From the NCBI GenBank assembly GCA_046331625.1, contig JAXLQL010000032.1, positions 23,414 through 87,413 of the forward strand: a DNA stretch of 64,000 nt, written 5' to 3'. Position 1 is the first letter of the stretch. Each line of letters begins with the position of its first letter. The DNA is from JAXLQL01 sp046331625 (GTDB lineage: Bacteria > Acidobacteriota > Terriglobia > Bryobacterales > Bryobacteraceae). Positions 7,936 to 18,412 of the stretch are shown here, piece by piece. The translations under genes and the position numbers were made by a program. A model generated the notes under the pieces. The model made no database searches and had not been told where the DNA came from. It saw only the letters and a list, made by a program, of their open reading frames with translations.

Positions 7936-8819
7936 ATGATCGGATGGATGGCGACGGCGCTTCGGACCCGGCCATCCAGAAACCGCCACCCGCTACGACG
8001 CGGTCACAGAAGCGCTGAAGCCGCTCGCTCGCAACACGGTGGCGATCAAGCCGCGCGAGGCCAACGAAGACGAGATCGCTCTCTGCCACGCGCGCCCCTA
8101 CATCGCTCGCGCCAAACGCGACATCGCCGCCGGGCTCGACCAACTCTCCACCGGCGACACCTCAGTATGCCCCGCCAGCTATGATGTCGCGCTGAAGACC
8201 ACGGGCGGCGTGCTCAACGCCGTCGATGCCGTAGTCGCCGGCAAAGCATCGAACGCCTTCTGCGCCGTGCGCCCTCCTGGACATCACGCCACGCCCGCCC
8301 GCGGCATGGGATTTTGCGTGTTCAAAACATCGCCGTGGCTGCTCGCTACGCGCAAAAGAAGCACGGAGCCGGCCGCGTCCTCATTGCCGACTGGGATGTC
8401 CATCACGGCAACGGCACTCAGGACGTCTTCTTCTCCGATGGCTCCGTGCTCTTCATGAGCACCCATCAGCACCCGTGGTATCCCGGCACAGGCATGCGTG
8501 ACGAGCGCGGCGAGGGCAAGGCCGAAGGCCGCATCCTGAACTACCCGTTGCCTGCTGGTTCAGGGCGGCCGAGATCCTAGCCGTGTTCCAACCCGACCTC
8601 GTCATGATCTCCGCCGGCTTCGACTCTCGCGCGGGCGACCCGCTTGGCCGCTTCCGCCTCACCGACACCGATTTTCGCGACCTGACCCTCACCCTCATGG
8701 AGATCGCCGACAAGCACTCCAAGGGAAAGCTCGTTTCCGTGCTCGAAGGCGGCTATAGCTTGACGGGCCTGGCCGCCGGAGTCTCCGCTCATTTCGCCGC
8801 GCTCTCCGGTGCACGCTGA
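7936..8819 (+). pseudogene. Histone deacetylase family, frameshifted copy 3
   Basis: A nearly full-length copy broken into several frames. A deletion of about 30 bases near 7961 removes LLDPLYKLHDT and shifts the frame. One base is missing near 8325 within FCVFNN, another near 8565 within GSGRAEIL, and a further deletion of about 33 bases near 8591 removes the helix after AVFQ. The sequence GHHATPARGMGFCV, the WDVHHGNGTQDVF motif and the VLEGGYSL end are still readable. It cannot give a functional enzyme without multiple frameshifts. Confidence 0.9.
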
Positions 8820-8844
8820 AGCGGGCGCCGTCGTCAGTCCTGTC

Positions 8845-9174
8845 ATGAAACGCCTATTCGCGATAGGTCTGTTCGCTCTGTTCACTCTGGCCGCGATGCT
8901 GCTGGCGCAGCGTGCCGCTCCTGGCCCCAAAGCCGCCGGCCCGGATCACTTGGTCTGGGAATACAAGTCGCTCCTGCCTCAGGAAACCTCGCCAGCGCGC
9001 TACCGCCACGTGGAGCAGTTCGAAGTGGCCGCCGCGGCTTCTCAGGGATGGGAACTGGTTGCCGTGAGTCCGTGGGTCTATCAGAACGAAGAACGCGGTC
9101 CGGAAGGCCGCAAGCTCGTGGTTACGCAAACCTACCAGGCTTATTTCTTCAAGCGGCTGCTGCCACCTCGATAA
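8845..9174 (+). CDS. Secreted DUF4177-like small protein
   Basis: The protein has 109 aa: an N-terminal hydrophobic signal segment (residues 4-22, LFAIGLFALFTLAAMLLAQ) and a short alpha/beta domain with WEYKSLLPQ and QGWELVAVSPWVYQ, the pattern of DUF4177 proteins. No catalytic motif is visible; function unknown. ATG 8845 is the natural start. It follows deacetylase copy 3 by 25 bases. Its 3' end overlaps the convergent response-regulator-like gene by 26 bases. Confidence 0.6.
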   Translation: MKRLFAIGLFALFTLAAMLLAQRAAPGPKAAGPDHLVWEYKSLLPQETSPARYRHVEQFEVAAAASQGWELVAVSPWVYQNEERGPEGRKLVVTQTYQAYFFKRLLPPR

Positions 9175-9514
9175 GCAACTCGGCGGTCCGGTCACTGAAG
9201 ACCGACCTCGGAACCACCCGGCTGCATCCGGCCGCGAGCGCCTCTTGCTTGCGGCTCTCCTGCACGTGCGAGAGAAACCCGAGCGCCGGAATTGCGGCCA
9301 GCGCCGGATCCTCGCGCATCCGCCGGATCAAGTCCACCGTGTCGACGTCGCGGCAATTCAGGTCCACCACCAACAAACGCGCTCCCTCGCGCGCCTTCTC
9401 GAGCGCCGCCTCGGCCGACTTCACGAACTTCACCGTCAGCCCCGCTTTCTTCGCAGCATCGATTACTTTGACCGTGAAGAAAAGGTCCGTTACCACCCCA
9501 ATAATTTGGCTCAT
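9149..9514 (-). CDS. Stand-alone response-regulator receiver-like domain
   Basis: The protein has 121 aa and the length and strand/helix order of a CheY-type receiver domain, with no output domain. The phospho-acceptor position reads RLLVVDLNCRDVDTVDLI (Asp at the end of strand 3), and ALGFLSHVQ takes the strand 4 Thr/Ser position. The acidic pair normally near residues 10-13 is weak (GVVTDLFF has a single Asp), and the usual strand 5 Lys is not obvious (SRVVPRSVF). It may be a degenerate receiver acting without phosphorylation. It is divergent from zwf with only 29 bases between the starts. Confidence 0.7.
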   Translation of the reverse strand: MSQIIGVVTDLFFTVKVIDAAKKAGLTVKFVKSAEAALEKAREGARLLVVDLNCRDVDTVDLIRRMREDPALAAIPALGFLSHVQESRKQEALAAGCSRVVPRSVFSDRTAELLIEVAAAA

Positions 9515-9543
9515 CCCGATAAGAATCGAGCATAGCGCATGCT

Positions 9544-11105
<1,562 letters not shown>

Positions 11106-11106
<1 letters not shown>

Positions 11107-12101
11107 TGGCCACCGCCGCGATCTCGCCCTCTGCCTTGCTCGCCGAACTCGACAGCCTTTGGGTGTCGATGAGCAAGGATCAGACCGAACAACCAGACGC
11201 CATTCTCCGCGCCTGCTCGATGACGCTGATCGTCGCCACCGAAGGCGAAGACGGCGACATCGGCGAGACTCTCGCCAAGCTCATGCGTGACCATCCCAGC
11301 CGCCTCATCGTGCTGCGCATCGGCGATGATGGTTCCGCGCCTCTTGCCGCGCGCGTAGTGGCGCAGTGCTGGCGGCCGTTCGGATGGCGTCAACAGATTT
11401 GCTGCGAGCAGATCGAGATCTCGGCGTCGCATGGCCAACTGCAGGATGTTCCTCCCGTGTTGCGAGGGCTCCTCGTGCCTGACCTGCCTGTCGCGCTCTG
11501 GCTCCGCGGCGCCATCGCCTCGTCCGTGGCTTCTCTCGAGCCCATCCTGCCTCTGGCGGAAAAGGTGATCGTCGATTCGCAGCCCATCCAGGATTTGCAG
11601 GGACAGTACGAGCGCATCGAGGAACTGCGCAAGGCCGGCCACTACGTCGGCGACGTTTCCTGGACTCGCCTCACCACTTGGCGCCAATCGATCGCCCAGA
11701 TCTTCGACGATCCCTCGTGCCTCGAACGCATCTCTGACGTGCAGGGCGTGCGCATCCAGTATCAGGGCAGCTTCGTTCCCATGTCGGCGCTCTACCTGGT
11801 AGGTTGGCTCAACCACTCGCTCGGCCGCGAACTCGACTTGACGCTCGTTCCAGCGGGCGAGTGTACCCGCGCGCGTGTCCACAGTGTCGCTCTGCTCGGA
11901 ACTCAGGTAGACTATTCAGTCACGGTCGCGCAAGACCGGTCCGCGGAATCGCACGGCGGTGGGCCCGACGCGCACTCTCGCTTCCCCACGCTGGGCGAGT
12001 ACGAACTGCTTCGGGAAGAGCTCTCGGTTCTCGGGCCCGACCCGGTCTACGAGGCGGTGTTGAAAATGATGCCCCAGGTCCTCGCCCGATACTCGTCATG
12101 A
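11106..12101 (+). CDS. opcA: Glucose-6-phosphate dehydrogenase assembly protein OpcA
   Basis: Members of this family assist or allosterically tune glucose-6-phosphate dehydrogenase, and the gene usually sits next to zwf in cyanobacteria and actinobacteria. Features are the N-terminal nucleotide-like region (CSMTLIVATEGEDGD, then LIVLRIGDD), and the central LLVPDLPVALWLRGAI motif typical of OpcA. The predicted protein has 331 aa. ATG 11106 shares its A with the zwf stop, implying translational coupling; the frame upstream of it is zwf sequence. Confidence 0.85.
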
Positions 12102-12114
12102 CAAGGTATCCTTC

Positions 12115-12855
12115 ATGAGCGTCCATCGTTTCTTCGAACCCGACGCCGCCGCCGCGGCCGAGGCGTGCTCGCACCACATTCTGTCCTGTCTGGAGCAGGC
12201 GCTCGCCGGCCACGAGATCGCCACCATGGCGGTTTCCGGAGGCAACAGCCCCAAGCCGATCTTCGCGGCATTGGCCCGCGCCGATTTCGATTGGCGCCGT
12301 GTCCACCTCTTCTGGGCCGATGAGCGCTGCGTTCCTCCCCAGCATGAGGACAGCAACTACCGCATGGTGGATGAGAACTTCATCATCCCGGCTCGCTTTT
12401 CCCGCCGCAACGTCCATCGCGTCTACACTGAGCTCGGACCCGAGCGGGCCGCCGAACGCTACGCCGAGGATATCCGTCACCTGTTCGAGATCGGCGATGA
12501 CGCCGTGCCCGCCTTTGACCTGCTCCACCTCGGCATGGGACCCGACGGCCACATCGCCAGCCTCTTCCCGGGCGACCCGCTCATCGAAGATCGCGACCGC
12601 ATCACCGCCGCCACTTACGTCACCTCCAAACACCAATGGCGCGTCACCATCATGCCCGCAGTGATTCTGAACGCCAGGCATACCGTGGTGTACGCGCCAG
12701 GTGAGGACAAAGCCGCTGTCACCCGAGCCGTGTTCGAAGACGGTTTCGACGCCATGCGCATCCCCGCGCACATTCCCGCGCATCTGGCGCGCAGTGTGAC
12801 CTGGTTCTCCGATCAGGCGTCGGCCCGGCAAGAGACTCTCTCCGAAGCCGGGTAG
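12115..12855 (+). CDS. pgl: 6-phosphogluconolactonase
   Basis: Hydrolyses 6-phosphogluconolactone to 6-phosphogluconate, the second step of the oxidative pentose phosphate pathway. DevB/NagB-fold marks: TMAVSGGNSPKPIFAAL (phosphate loop), VHLFWADERCVPPQHEDSNY and FDLLHLGMGPDGHIASLFPG, the family signature. Length (246 aa) is typical. It starts 13 bases after opcA. No 6-phosphogluconate dehydrogenase gene follows in the window; the downstream region is repetitive. Confidence 0.95.
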   Translation: MSVHRFFEPDAAAAAEACSHHILSCLEQALAGHEIATMAVSGGNSPKPIFAALARADFDWRRVHLFWADERCVPPQHEDSNYRMVDENFIIPARFSRRNVHRVYTELGPERAAERYAEDIRHLFEIGDDAVPAFDLLHLGMGPDGHIASLFPGDPLIEDRDRITAATYVTSKHQWRVTIMPAVILNARHTVVYAPGEDKAAVTRAVFEDGFDAMRIPAHIPAHLARSVTWFSDQASARQETLSEAG

Positions 12856-12860
12856 AACCG

Positions 12861-13132
12861 TGTGGGGCAGGCTTTCAGCCAGCGCGGGACTTTCAGTCCC
12901 GCTGTCCGGCAGCGCGTCGAGTTTCATGCTCTTCGCCTGCAAACACGCCGATTCTTGACACCCGCGCCGACCATTCCGTGTTTTAGCCAGCGCGGGCCTT
13001 TCAGTCCCGCTGTCCGGCAGCGCAGCGAGTTTCATGCCCCTTCGCCTGCAAACACGCCGTTCTTGACACCCGCGCCGGCCATTCCGTGTAGGGCGGGCTT
13101 TCAGCCAGCGCGGGACTTTCAGTCCCGCTGCC
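12861..13132 (+). repeat. Tandem array (about 2.4 units) carrying three double-palindrome elements
   Basis: Three copies of the dispersed element occur with identical orientation; the shared block AGCCAGCGCGGG begins at 12877, 12985 and 13103, giving periods of 108 and 118 bases. Between them the spacer (with TTCGCCTGCAAACACGCCG) is also repeated. The stem GCGGGACT/AGTCCCGC is well kept in units 1 and 3. The rest of the gap to 13224 shows nothing recognisable. The array could end transcription from pgl or be an amplified mobile element. Confidence 0.8.
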
Positions 13133-13224
13133 GGACCTCCGCGCCAAATCTCCTTCAGCGCCAACCAAACACAAGGAGCGAGTGAGGCGACCTGGCCACC
13201 CCACCCGCTCCCTTCAGGCACGAC

Positions 13225-14241
13225 CTACCGCCGATGTCCGCCCCGGAATCCGCCGCCAAAGCCACCGTAGTAGCGCGGACCCGAGAAGTAATAGAAGCTC
13301 GGTCCCCAGCCATAGTAGTAGGGCGAGTAGTAGGGATAGCCACCCCAATAACCACCCCACAGACTCGGCGCCGGAGCCCGTTGCGACACGCGCGGCTGCA
13401 GCCTGCGCTGCTCATAGTCGCCTTGGCGCACCGCTTGGAACGCATGGCTCGACCGTTCTGTGTTGATCGACACCGGTTCGAGCAGCCGGAACGTGAGCGC
13501 CGTCTCCGGGAACACTTCCGTCGCTCGCCCGCGAGTTGCCAGCACGCCAATCGTAGACGCCGCCGCTCCCGCGATTGCGCCCATTCCCGCGCCGAACCCA
13601 CCCGCTGCCGCTGCGCCGATCGCCGCTCCGGCACCCGTGGTGGTGCCGATCGCGGTTGCGTCCCGGCCCTTCGAGGTCCCCGCGGACATATCGATCAGTT
13701 GCGTCCGGACCGGCAGTTGCCGCCCGTCGGCGAGCGTGAGCTCAGTCAGCTCGAGGCCGAGCCGCGAGGTCCCTTTGACCTTGCCGCCCTTGTCCACTTC
13801 GGTCACGCGGCCGCCGGCGTTTTGTCCGCGCCGCGCCACTACGAAGCCGTCGCCGATGACGGGCTGTGCCAAAGTGGCGGTATAGACGTCGCCGGCTTGA
13901 TTGTGATTGCTCGACAGCGGCTCGTTGACGCGGATCACGATCCAGGTGCCGGCCGGGAGCTCAATGCGTGAAGGCACCAGCATCCGGTCATCGCGGTCTC
14001 GCTCGCGCGGCGCACGGTCGCGATCCCGATCACGGTCCCTGTCCCGATCGCGGACATCGCGGTCCTGATCCTGATCCTCGCTGGCCGATGTCGGCTCCGC
14101 CGCCGGACGCGGTTCGTCGAATCGGCGCCACCCGCCGGATGATTTCTGGTCCGCTGGTTCTGCTTGCTGTGCCTGGGCCATGATGGGGGCCGTGCCGAGG
14201 CACGCAAGCAGCACGACCGCCAGATTCCTGTTGACTCGCAT
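13225..14241 (-). CDS. Secreted Arg/Asp-repeat and Gly-zipper protein
   Basis: The signal peptide (residues 1-24, LAVVLLACLGTAPIMAQAQ) is followed by a disordered acidic/basic repeat of RD dipeptides (about 58-85). A conserved beta domain comes next (IELPAGTWIVIRVNEPLSS, then AGDVYTATLAQPV, then FVVARRGQNAGGRVTEV), and then a Gly-zipper segment (about 205-255, GAGAAIGAAAAGGFGAG) that may insert in a membrane. The tail is rich in Gly and Tyr. Function unknown; an outer-membrane or envelope protein is likely. Start 14241 has AGGAGA eight bases upstream, better than the ORF's extreme start at 14259. Confidence 0.6.
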   Translation of the reverse strand: MRVNRNLAVVLLACLGTAPIMAQAQQAEPADQKSSGGWRRFDEPRPAAEPTSASEDQDQDRDVRDRDRDRDRDRDRAPRERDRDDRMLVPSRIELPAGTWIVIRVNEPLSSNHNQAGDVYTATLAQPVIGDGFVVARRGQNAGGRVTEVDKGGKVKGTSRLGLELTELTLADGRQLPVRTQLIDMSAGTSKGRDATAIGTTTGAGAAIGAAAAGGFGAGMGAIAGAAASTIGVLATRGRATEVFPETALTFRLLEPVSINTERSSHAFQAVRQGDYEQRRLQPRVSQRAPAPSLWGGYWGGYPYYSPYYYGWGPSFYYFSGPRYYGGFGGGFRGGHRR

Positions 14242-14425
14242 AGTGACTTTCTCCTGCACTTACTGGGAAAGCACGCCGGTTGCCAGCGTCAAGTGATTGA
14301 TTCCTCAGTGGTTGAGGATTCCGTGCCTGGCCGCGCTCCACCATGCTGGTGGTTTTCGGCCACGAACCTCGAGAGGAATCGGCTCCGGCCGGCACTTTAT
14401 TGATGAGGGGACAACTATCGAACCC

Positions 14426-15589
14426 ATGCTCGCCGCTGCCGCTCTCACCAAAGACGAAGAGATCTCCTGGCTCGCCCTGTTGCTCGTGTCGGGGCTCGGG
14501 CCCCGCCGGTCCGTCCCGCTCGTTCGCCAGTTCGGGTCGATCCAGAGCATCTTCCGCGCCTCTACCGGCGATCTCCTCGCCGCCGGAATTCCCGGCTCCG
14601 CCGCCCAGTCCATCGCCTCCGGCTGTACCTTCGAAGACGCACTCGACCAACGGTCTCTCATGGACCGTTGCGGCGCAGTCTTGATCCCCGTGCAGGATCC
14701 CCGCTATCCCGCGGCACTGAAAGAGATCTTTGACCCTCCCTTGGTCCTCTTCGCTCGTGGGCGCACGGAATTACTACAGAAATCATCTATAGCCGTGGTA
14801 GGAACCCGCCGGCCTTCCCCCTATGGGATCGCCGCCACCGAACGGCTCTCAAAAGACCTTGCATCCAAGGGGCTTGTCATTACCAGCGGTATGGCTCGTG
14901 GAATCGACACTGCCGCCCACAAGGCAGCCTTGGCTGTCGCCGGCGAGACCATCGCAGTGTTTGGCTCAGGGGTGGACCACATCTATCCGGCCGAGAACCG
15001 CAAACTCTCCGAAGAGATCTCCACCAAAGGTCTACTCCTGTCAGAGTTCCCCATGGGAAACCCCGGTCATCCTCAGAACTTCCCGATTCGAAACCGGATC
15101 ATCAGCGGGCTGAGCGTCGGCGTCCTGATCGTCGAAGGCGCGCAATACAGCGGATCCGCCATCACCGCCACCATGGCCATGGAACAGGGCAGGGAAGTCT
15201 TCGCCGTCCCCGGCAACATTACATCGAAGATGAGTTGGGCTCCCAATCTCCTCATCAAACAAGGAGCCAAGCTTGTCCAAGACGCGGAAGACGTGCTGGC
15301 CGAGCTGAGTCCGGAAGTGCGCCGCAAGCTGACTACGCCGAAGACCGAAGAGGCCGGCAACGAGTCGGCCGAGATCGAACGCGCGCTCGGTCCCAAGGCT
15401 CCGCTCGCGTCCGAAATCCTCAAGGAACTGCGCGTGGAAGAGGCGACCCAAGCCGACGAACTCCTCGATCGTCTCTCGTTCTGGCCGCCCTCCGAGATCG
15501 TCGCCACACTCTTCGAGATGCAGTTGCTCGGGCTCGTCAGACAGCTTCCCGGAAGGCGGTACGTTAAAGAATGGCATAAAACTACATGA
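14426..15589 (+). CDS. dprA: DNA processing protein DprA
   Basis: Loads RecA on incoming single-stranded DNA during natural transformation. The Rossmann-like core shows SIAVVGTRRPSPYG, then ITSGMARGIDTAAH, then GSGVDHIYPAENRKL and GSAITATMAMEQGREVFAVP, all diagnostic. The C-terminal region (about 315-385) looks like the DprA winged helix. Length from ATG 14426 is 387 aa; the frame is open further upstream, but no good ribosome site is visible and homology begins here. The next gene is topA, a common dprA neighbour. Confidence 0.92.
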   Translation: MLAAAALTKDEEISWLALLLVSGLGPRRSVPLVRQFGSIQSIFRASTGDLLAAGIPGSAAQSIASGCTFEDALDQRSLMDRCGAVLIPVQDPRYPAALKEIFDPPLVLFARGRTELLQKSSIAVVGTRRPSPYGIAATERLSKDLASKGLVITSGMARGIDTAAHKAALAVAGETIAVFGSGVDHIYPAENRKLSEEISTKGLLLSEFPMGNPGHPQNFPIRNRIISGLSVGVLIVEGAQYSGSAITATMAMEQGREVFAVPGNITSKMSWAPNLLIKQGAKLVQDAEDVLAELSPEVRRKLTTPKTEEAGNESAEIERALGPKAPLASEILKELRVEEATQADELLDRLSFWPPSEIVATLFEMQLLGLVRQLPGRRYVKEWHKTT

Positions 15590-15871
15590 ATAGAAATATG
15601 GGCGTTGAATCCATCCCATCCGGCAGTGCATCTGAATCAGCGGGACTGCGGAATTTGAATATTCAATGGTTTCAATGTTTTACACTTGCTGCGGGTACCT
15701 TTCCGATTGACGCGGAAGCCCTTGCCATAGCACAATGGGGCCGTCCCCCCGCCCCGGGTGATCGGCCGCAGGGTCAGGTCGCAGCACCGGAAACCTGCTA
15801 AAGTGGGGGAGTCTGGCCGCTGGCCGGACCCATCCTTTTTAATACTCACAGATCAGGACTCATTCGAACTC
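15590..15871. other. dprA-topA intergenic region with AT-rich palindrome
   Basis: The region contains the perfect 12-base palindrome TTGAATATTCAA at 15655-15666 within an AT-rich patch (to about 15690) that contrasts with the GC-rich surroundings. It could be an operator or promoter area for topA. Possible -10 boxes are TACACT (15681) and TAATAC near 15840, but no convincing -35 at correct spacing was found. Confidence 0.4.
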
Positions 15872-18337
15872 ATGGCCAAGTCTCTCGTCATCGTCGAGTC
15901 TCCGGCGAAGTCGAAAACCATCGGCAAGTACCTCGGCAAGCAGTTTGTCGTCAAGGCGTCGCTCGGCCACATCAAGGACCTCCCCAAGAAGGACCTCGCC
16001 GTCGACGTCGAAGGCAACTTCACGCCCACCTACGAAGTCATTGAAGGAAAAAAGAAGCTCATCCAGGAGCTGAAACAAGCGGCCAAGGAAGCCGACGCCG
16101 TCTACCTCGCGGCTGACCCGGATCGCGAAGGCGAAGCCATCTGCTACCACCTCTGGGAAGAACTGAAGCCCAAGAACGGCGACAAACCGCAAGTCTGGCG
16201 CGTGATGTTCAACGAGATCACGGCCACTGCCGTGAAGAAAGCTTTCGACAAGCCGCTCTCGGTGAACACCAATCTCGTGGACGCGCAGCAAGCACGCCGC
16301 GTGCTTGACCGGTTGGTGGGCTACAAGATTTCCCCTCTGCTCTGGGACAAGGTACGCCGCGGACTCTCGGCGGGCCGCGTTCAGACCGTCGCGCTCCGCT
16401 TGATCGTTGACCGCGAGCGCGAGATCCGCGCCTTCCTCAAGCAGGAATACTGGACTATCGACGTCAGCCTCGGTGCGCAAAAGCCGCCCGTGCTCAAAGC
16501 GCGTTTGGCGAAGAGCGCGGCCGCAGGCGCCGAGTTCGCCAATGTCGAGATCTCGAGCGAGGGTGCGGCGCAGTCCATCGTTACCGCGCTCGATGGCGCC
16601 AACTACGAAGTCACCTCCGTCAACACCCGCGAGAAGAAGCGAAACCCCGTTCCGCCGTTCATCACGTCTACGCTCCAGCAGGAAGCTGCCCGCAAGCTCC
16701 GCTTCAGCGTCAAGCGCACCATGGCGCTGGCCCAGCGGCTCTACGAAGGCGTCGAGCTCGGCGACCAGGGGCTGGTCGGCCTCATCACCTACATGCGTAC
16801 CGACTCGGTTCGCGTCTCGAATGAGGCGCTCGCCGAAGTGCGCGAGATGATCCCCCAGCGGTTTGGTCCCGCGTACCTACCCGCGCAGCCGAATTTCTAC
16901 AAAGGTAAGAAAGACGCCCAGGATGCCCACGAGGCCATCCGCCCAACATCCGTCTTAAATACTCCAGAAGTAGTAGAAAAGTTCCTGCCCGAAGACGAAC
17001 TCAAGCTCTACCGCCTCATCTGGACCCGCTTCGTCGCTTGTCAGATGGCTCCCGCCGTCTTTGACCAGACCACCATCGAAGTCACCACCAAGGGCTCCAA
17101 TGGCGTCGACTATCTGTTCCGCGCCACCGGTTCGGTCCCCAAGTTCGATGGTTTCCTTGCCGTCTACCAGGAAGGCAAAGACCAGAAGGACGAGGATGAC
17201 GACGAACTCAAGCACAAGCTTCCCCTCGTCACAAAAGGGGAGTCGCTCAAGTTCCGCGCCATCGAGCCTGAGCAGCACTTCACTGAGCCGCCTCCGCGTT
17301 TCACCGAAGCGAGCTTGGTAAAGGAGCTCGAAGCCGACGGCGTCGGCCGGCCGTCCACCTACGCATCGATCCTTTCCACCATCCAAGACCGCGGCTACGT
17401 GAAGAAGGAAGGCGGCAAGTTCAGCCCCACGGAGCTCGGCTTCGTGGTCACCGACCAGCTCGTCAAGAACTTCGACGATATCTTCGACGTGCGCTACACC
17501 GCGCGCATGGAGCAGGAGCTCGACGAAATCGAAGACGGCAAGATCGATTGGCGGGCGGCCATGGGCGAGTTCTACGACAAGTTCAAGGTCGACCTCGAGC
17601 GCGCCGAGTCCGAAATGGAGGACTTGAAGCGGATCGAGAAGCCCACCGACATCGTCTGCGACAAGTGCGGCAAGCCGATGGTGCTGCGGTGGGGCAAGCA
17701 CGGGTGGTTCGTGGCCTGCTCCGGGTATCCCGAATGCACCAACACGCGCGAGCCATCTCCGGACATGGTGGAAGGCGATGGGGCCGTCGAAGTCGCCGAG
17801 CAGGACGCCGAAGAGTACTGCGAGAATTGCGGCCGCACCATGGTGCTCAAGAAGGGCCGCTTCGGCACCTTCTGGGCTTGCTCGGGCTACCCCGATTGCA
17901 AGACGACGAAGCCGATCGGCGGCGAGCAACGCAAAGACGTTCCGCTCGACGAGAAGTGTCCGCAGTGCGAGTCGAACTTGGTGATGAAGTACGGGCGGTT
18001 TGGTGAGTTCACCGCCTGCAGCAACTATCCCAAGTGCAAGTACGTCAAGCAGAAGCTCGTGGGGGTTACCTGCCCGAGCTGCGGCGAAGGCGACATCATC
18101 GAGCGCCGCTCCAAGCGCGGTAAGACATTCTTCGGATGCAATCGATACCCCAAGTGCGATTTCGTCGCGTGGGGCAAGCCGATCGCCGAGAAGTGTCCCA
18201 ACTGCGGCGGCGCCTACCTGATCGAGAAATATCTGAAATCCGGGGCCTGGGCCCAATGTCCGAACGGTGAGTGTAAGTTCAAACGCGAATTGCAGACCGC
18301 AGCTCCCGCCGAGGAGCCCGCTACCGCCTCCGCCTGA
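15872..18337 (+). CDS. topA: DNA topoisomerase I with five C-terminal zinc ribbons
   Basis: Relaxes negative supercoils by transient 5' phosphotyrosine cleavage. Toprim motifs are LVIVESPAKSKTI at the N terminus and LAADPDREGEAICYHLW. The catalytic Tyr307 lies in GLITYMRTDSVRVS. After the core (about residue 590) five Cys-rich zinc ribbons follow, each with CxxC at both ends (starting CDKCGKP, CENCGRT, CPQCESN, CPSCGEG, CPNCGGA); bacterial enzymes commonly have three or four. Start ATG 15872 is supported by the conserved MAKSLVIVESP; the frame is open upstream to 15758 without homology. Confidence 0.95.
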   Translation: MAKSLVIVESPAKSKTIGKYLGKQFVVKASLGHIKDLPKKDLAVDVEGNFTPTYEVIEGKKKLIQELKQAAKEADAVYLAADPDREGEAICYHLWEELKPKNGDKPQVWRVMFNEITATAVKKAFDKPLSVNTNLVDAQQARRVLDRLVGYKISPLLWDKVRRGLSAGRVQTVALRLIVDREREIRAFLKQEYWTIDVSLGAQKPPVLKARLAKSAAAGAEFANVEISSEGAAQSIVTALDGANYEVTSVNTREKKRNPVPPFITSTLQQEAARKLRFSVKRTMALAQRLYEGVELGDQGLVGLITYMRTDSVRVSNEALAEVREMIPQRFGPAYLPAQPNFYKGKKDAQDAHEAIRPTSVLNTPEVVEKFLPEDELKLYRLIWTRFVACQMAPAVFDQTTIEVTTKGSNGVDYLFRATGSVPKFDGFLAVYQEGKDQKDEDDDELKHKLPLVTKGESLKFRAIEPEQHFTEPPPRFTEASLVKELEADGVGRPSTYASILSTIQDRGYVKKEGGKFSPTELGFVVTDQLVKNFDDIFDVRYTARMEQELDEIEDGKIDWRAAMGEFYDKFKVDLERAESEMEDLKRIEKPTDIVCDKCGKPMVLRWGKHGWFVACSGYPECTNTREPSPDMVEGDGAVEVAEQDAEEYCENCGRTMVLKKGRFGTFWACSGYPDCKTTKPIGGEQRKDVPLDEKCPQCESNLVMKYGRFGEFTACSNYPKCKYVKQKLVGVTCPSCGEGDIIERRSKRGKTFFGCNRYPKCDFVAWGKPIAEKCPNCGGAYLIEKYLKSGAWAQCPNGECKFKRELQTAAPAEEPATASA

Positions 18338-18370
18338 CGCCGGTCTCGCACTGAAGCTGCGCTTCCGCCC

Positions 18371-18412
18371 TGTGGGGTCGGCTTCAGCTTTCGCGGGACT
18401 TTGGTCCCGCGG
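18371..18412 (+). repeat. Dispersed double-palindrome element (divergent copy)
   Basis: Starts TGTGGGGTCGGCTTCAGC and ends GCGGGACTTTGGTCCCGC. The second stem is preserved, the first is imperfect. It lies 34 bases after topA and may also serve as a transcription terminator-like hairpin. Confidence 0.65.

Noticed and set aside
12862..13185. Open frame across the tandem repeats after pgl
   Set aside because: Its sequence is the repeat units translated (FSQRGTFSPAVRQR repeated); there is no homology, and the repeat is the better explanation.
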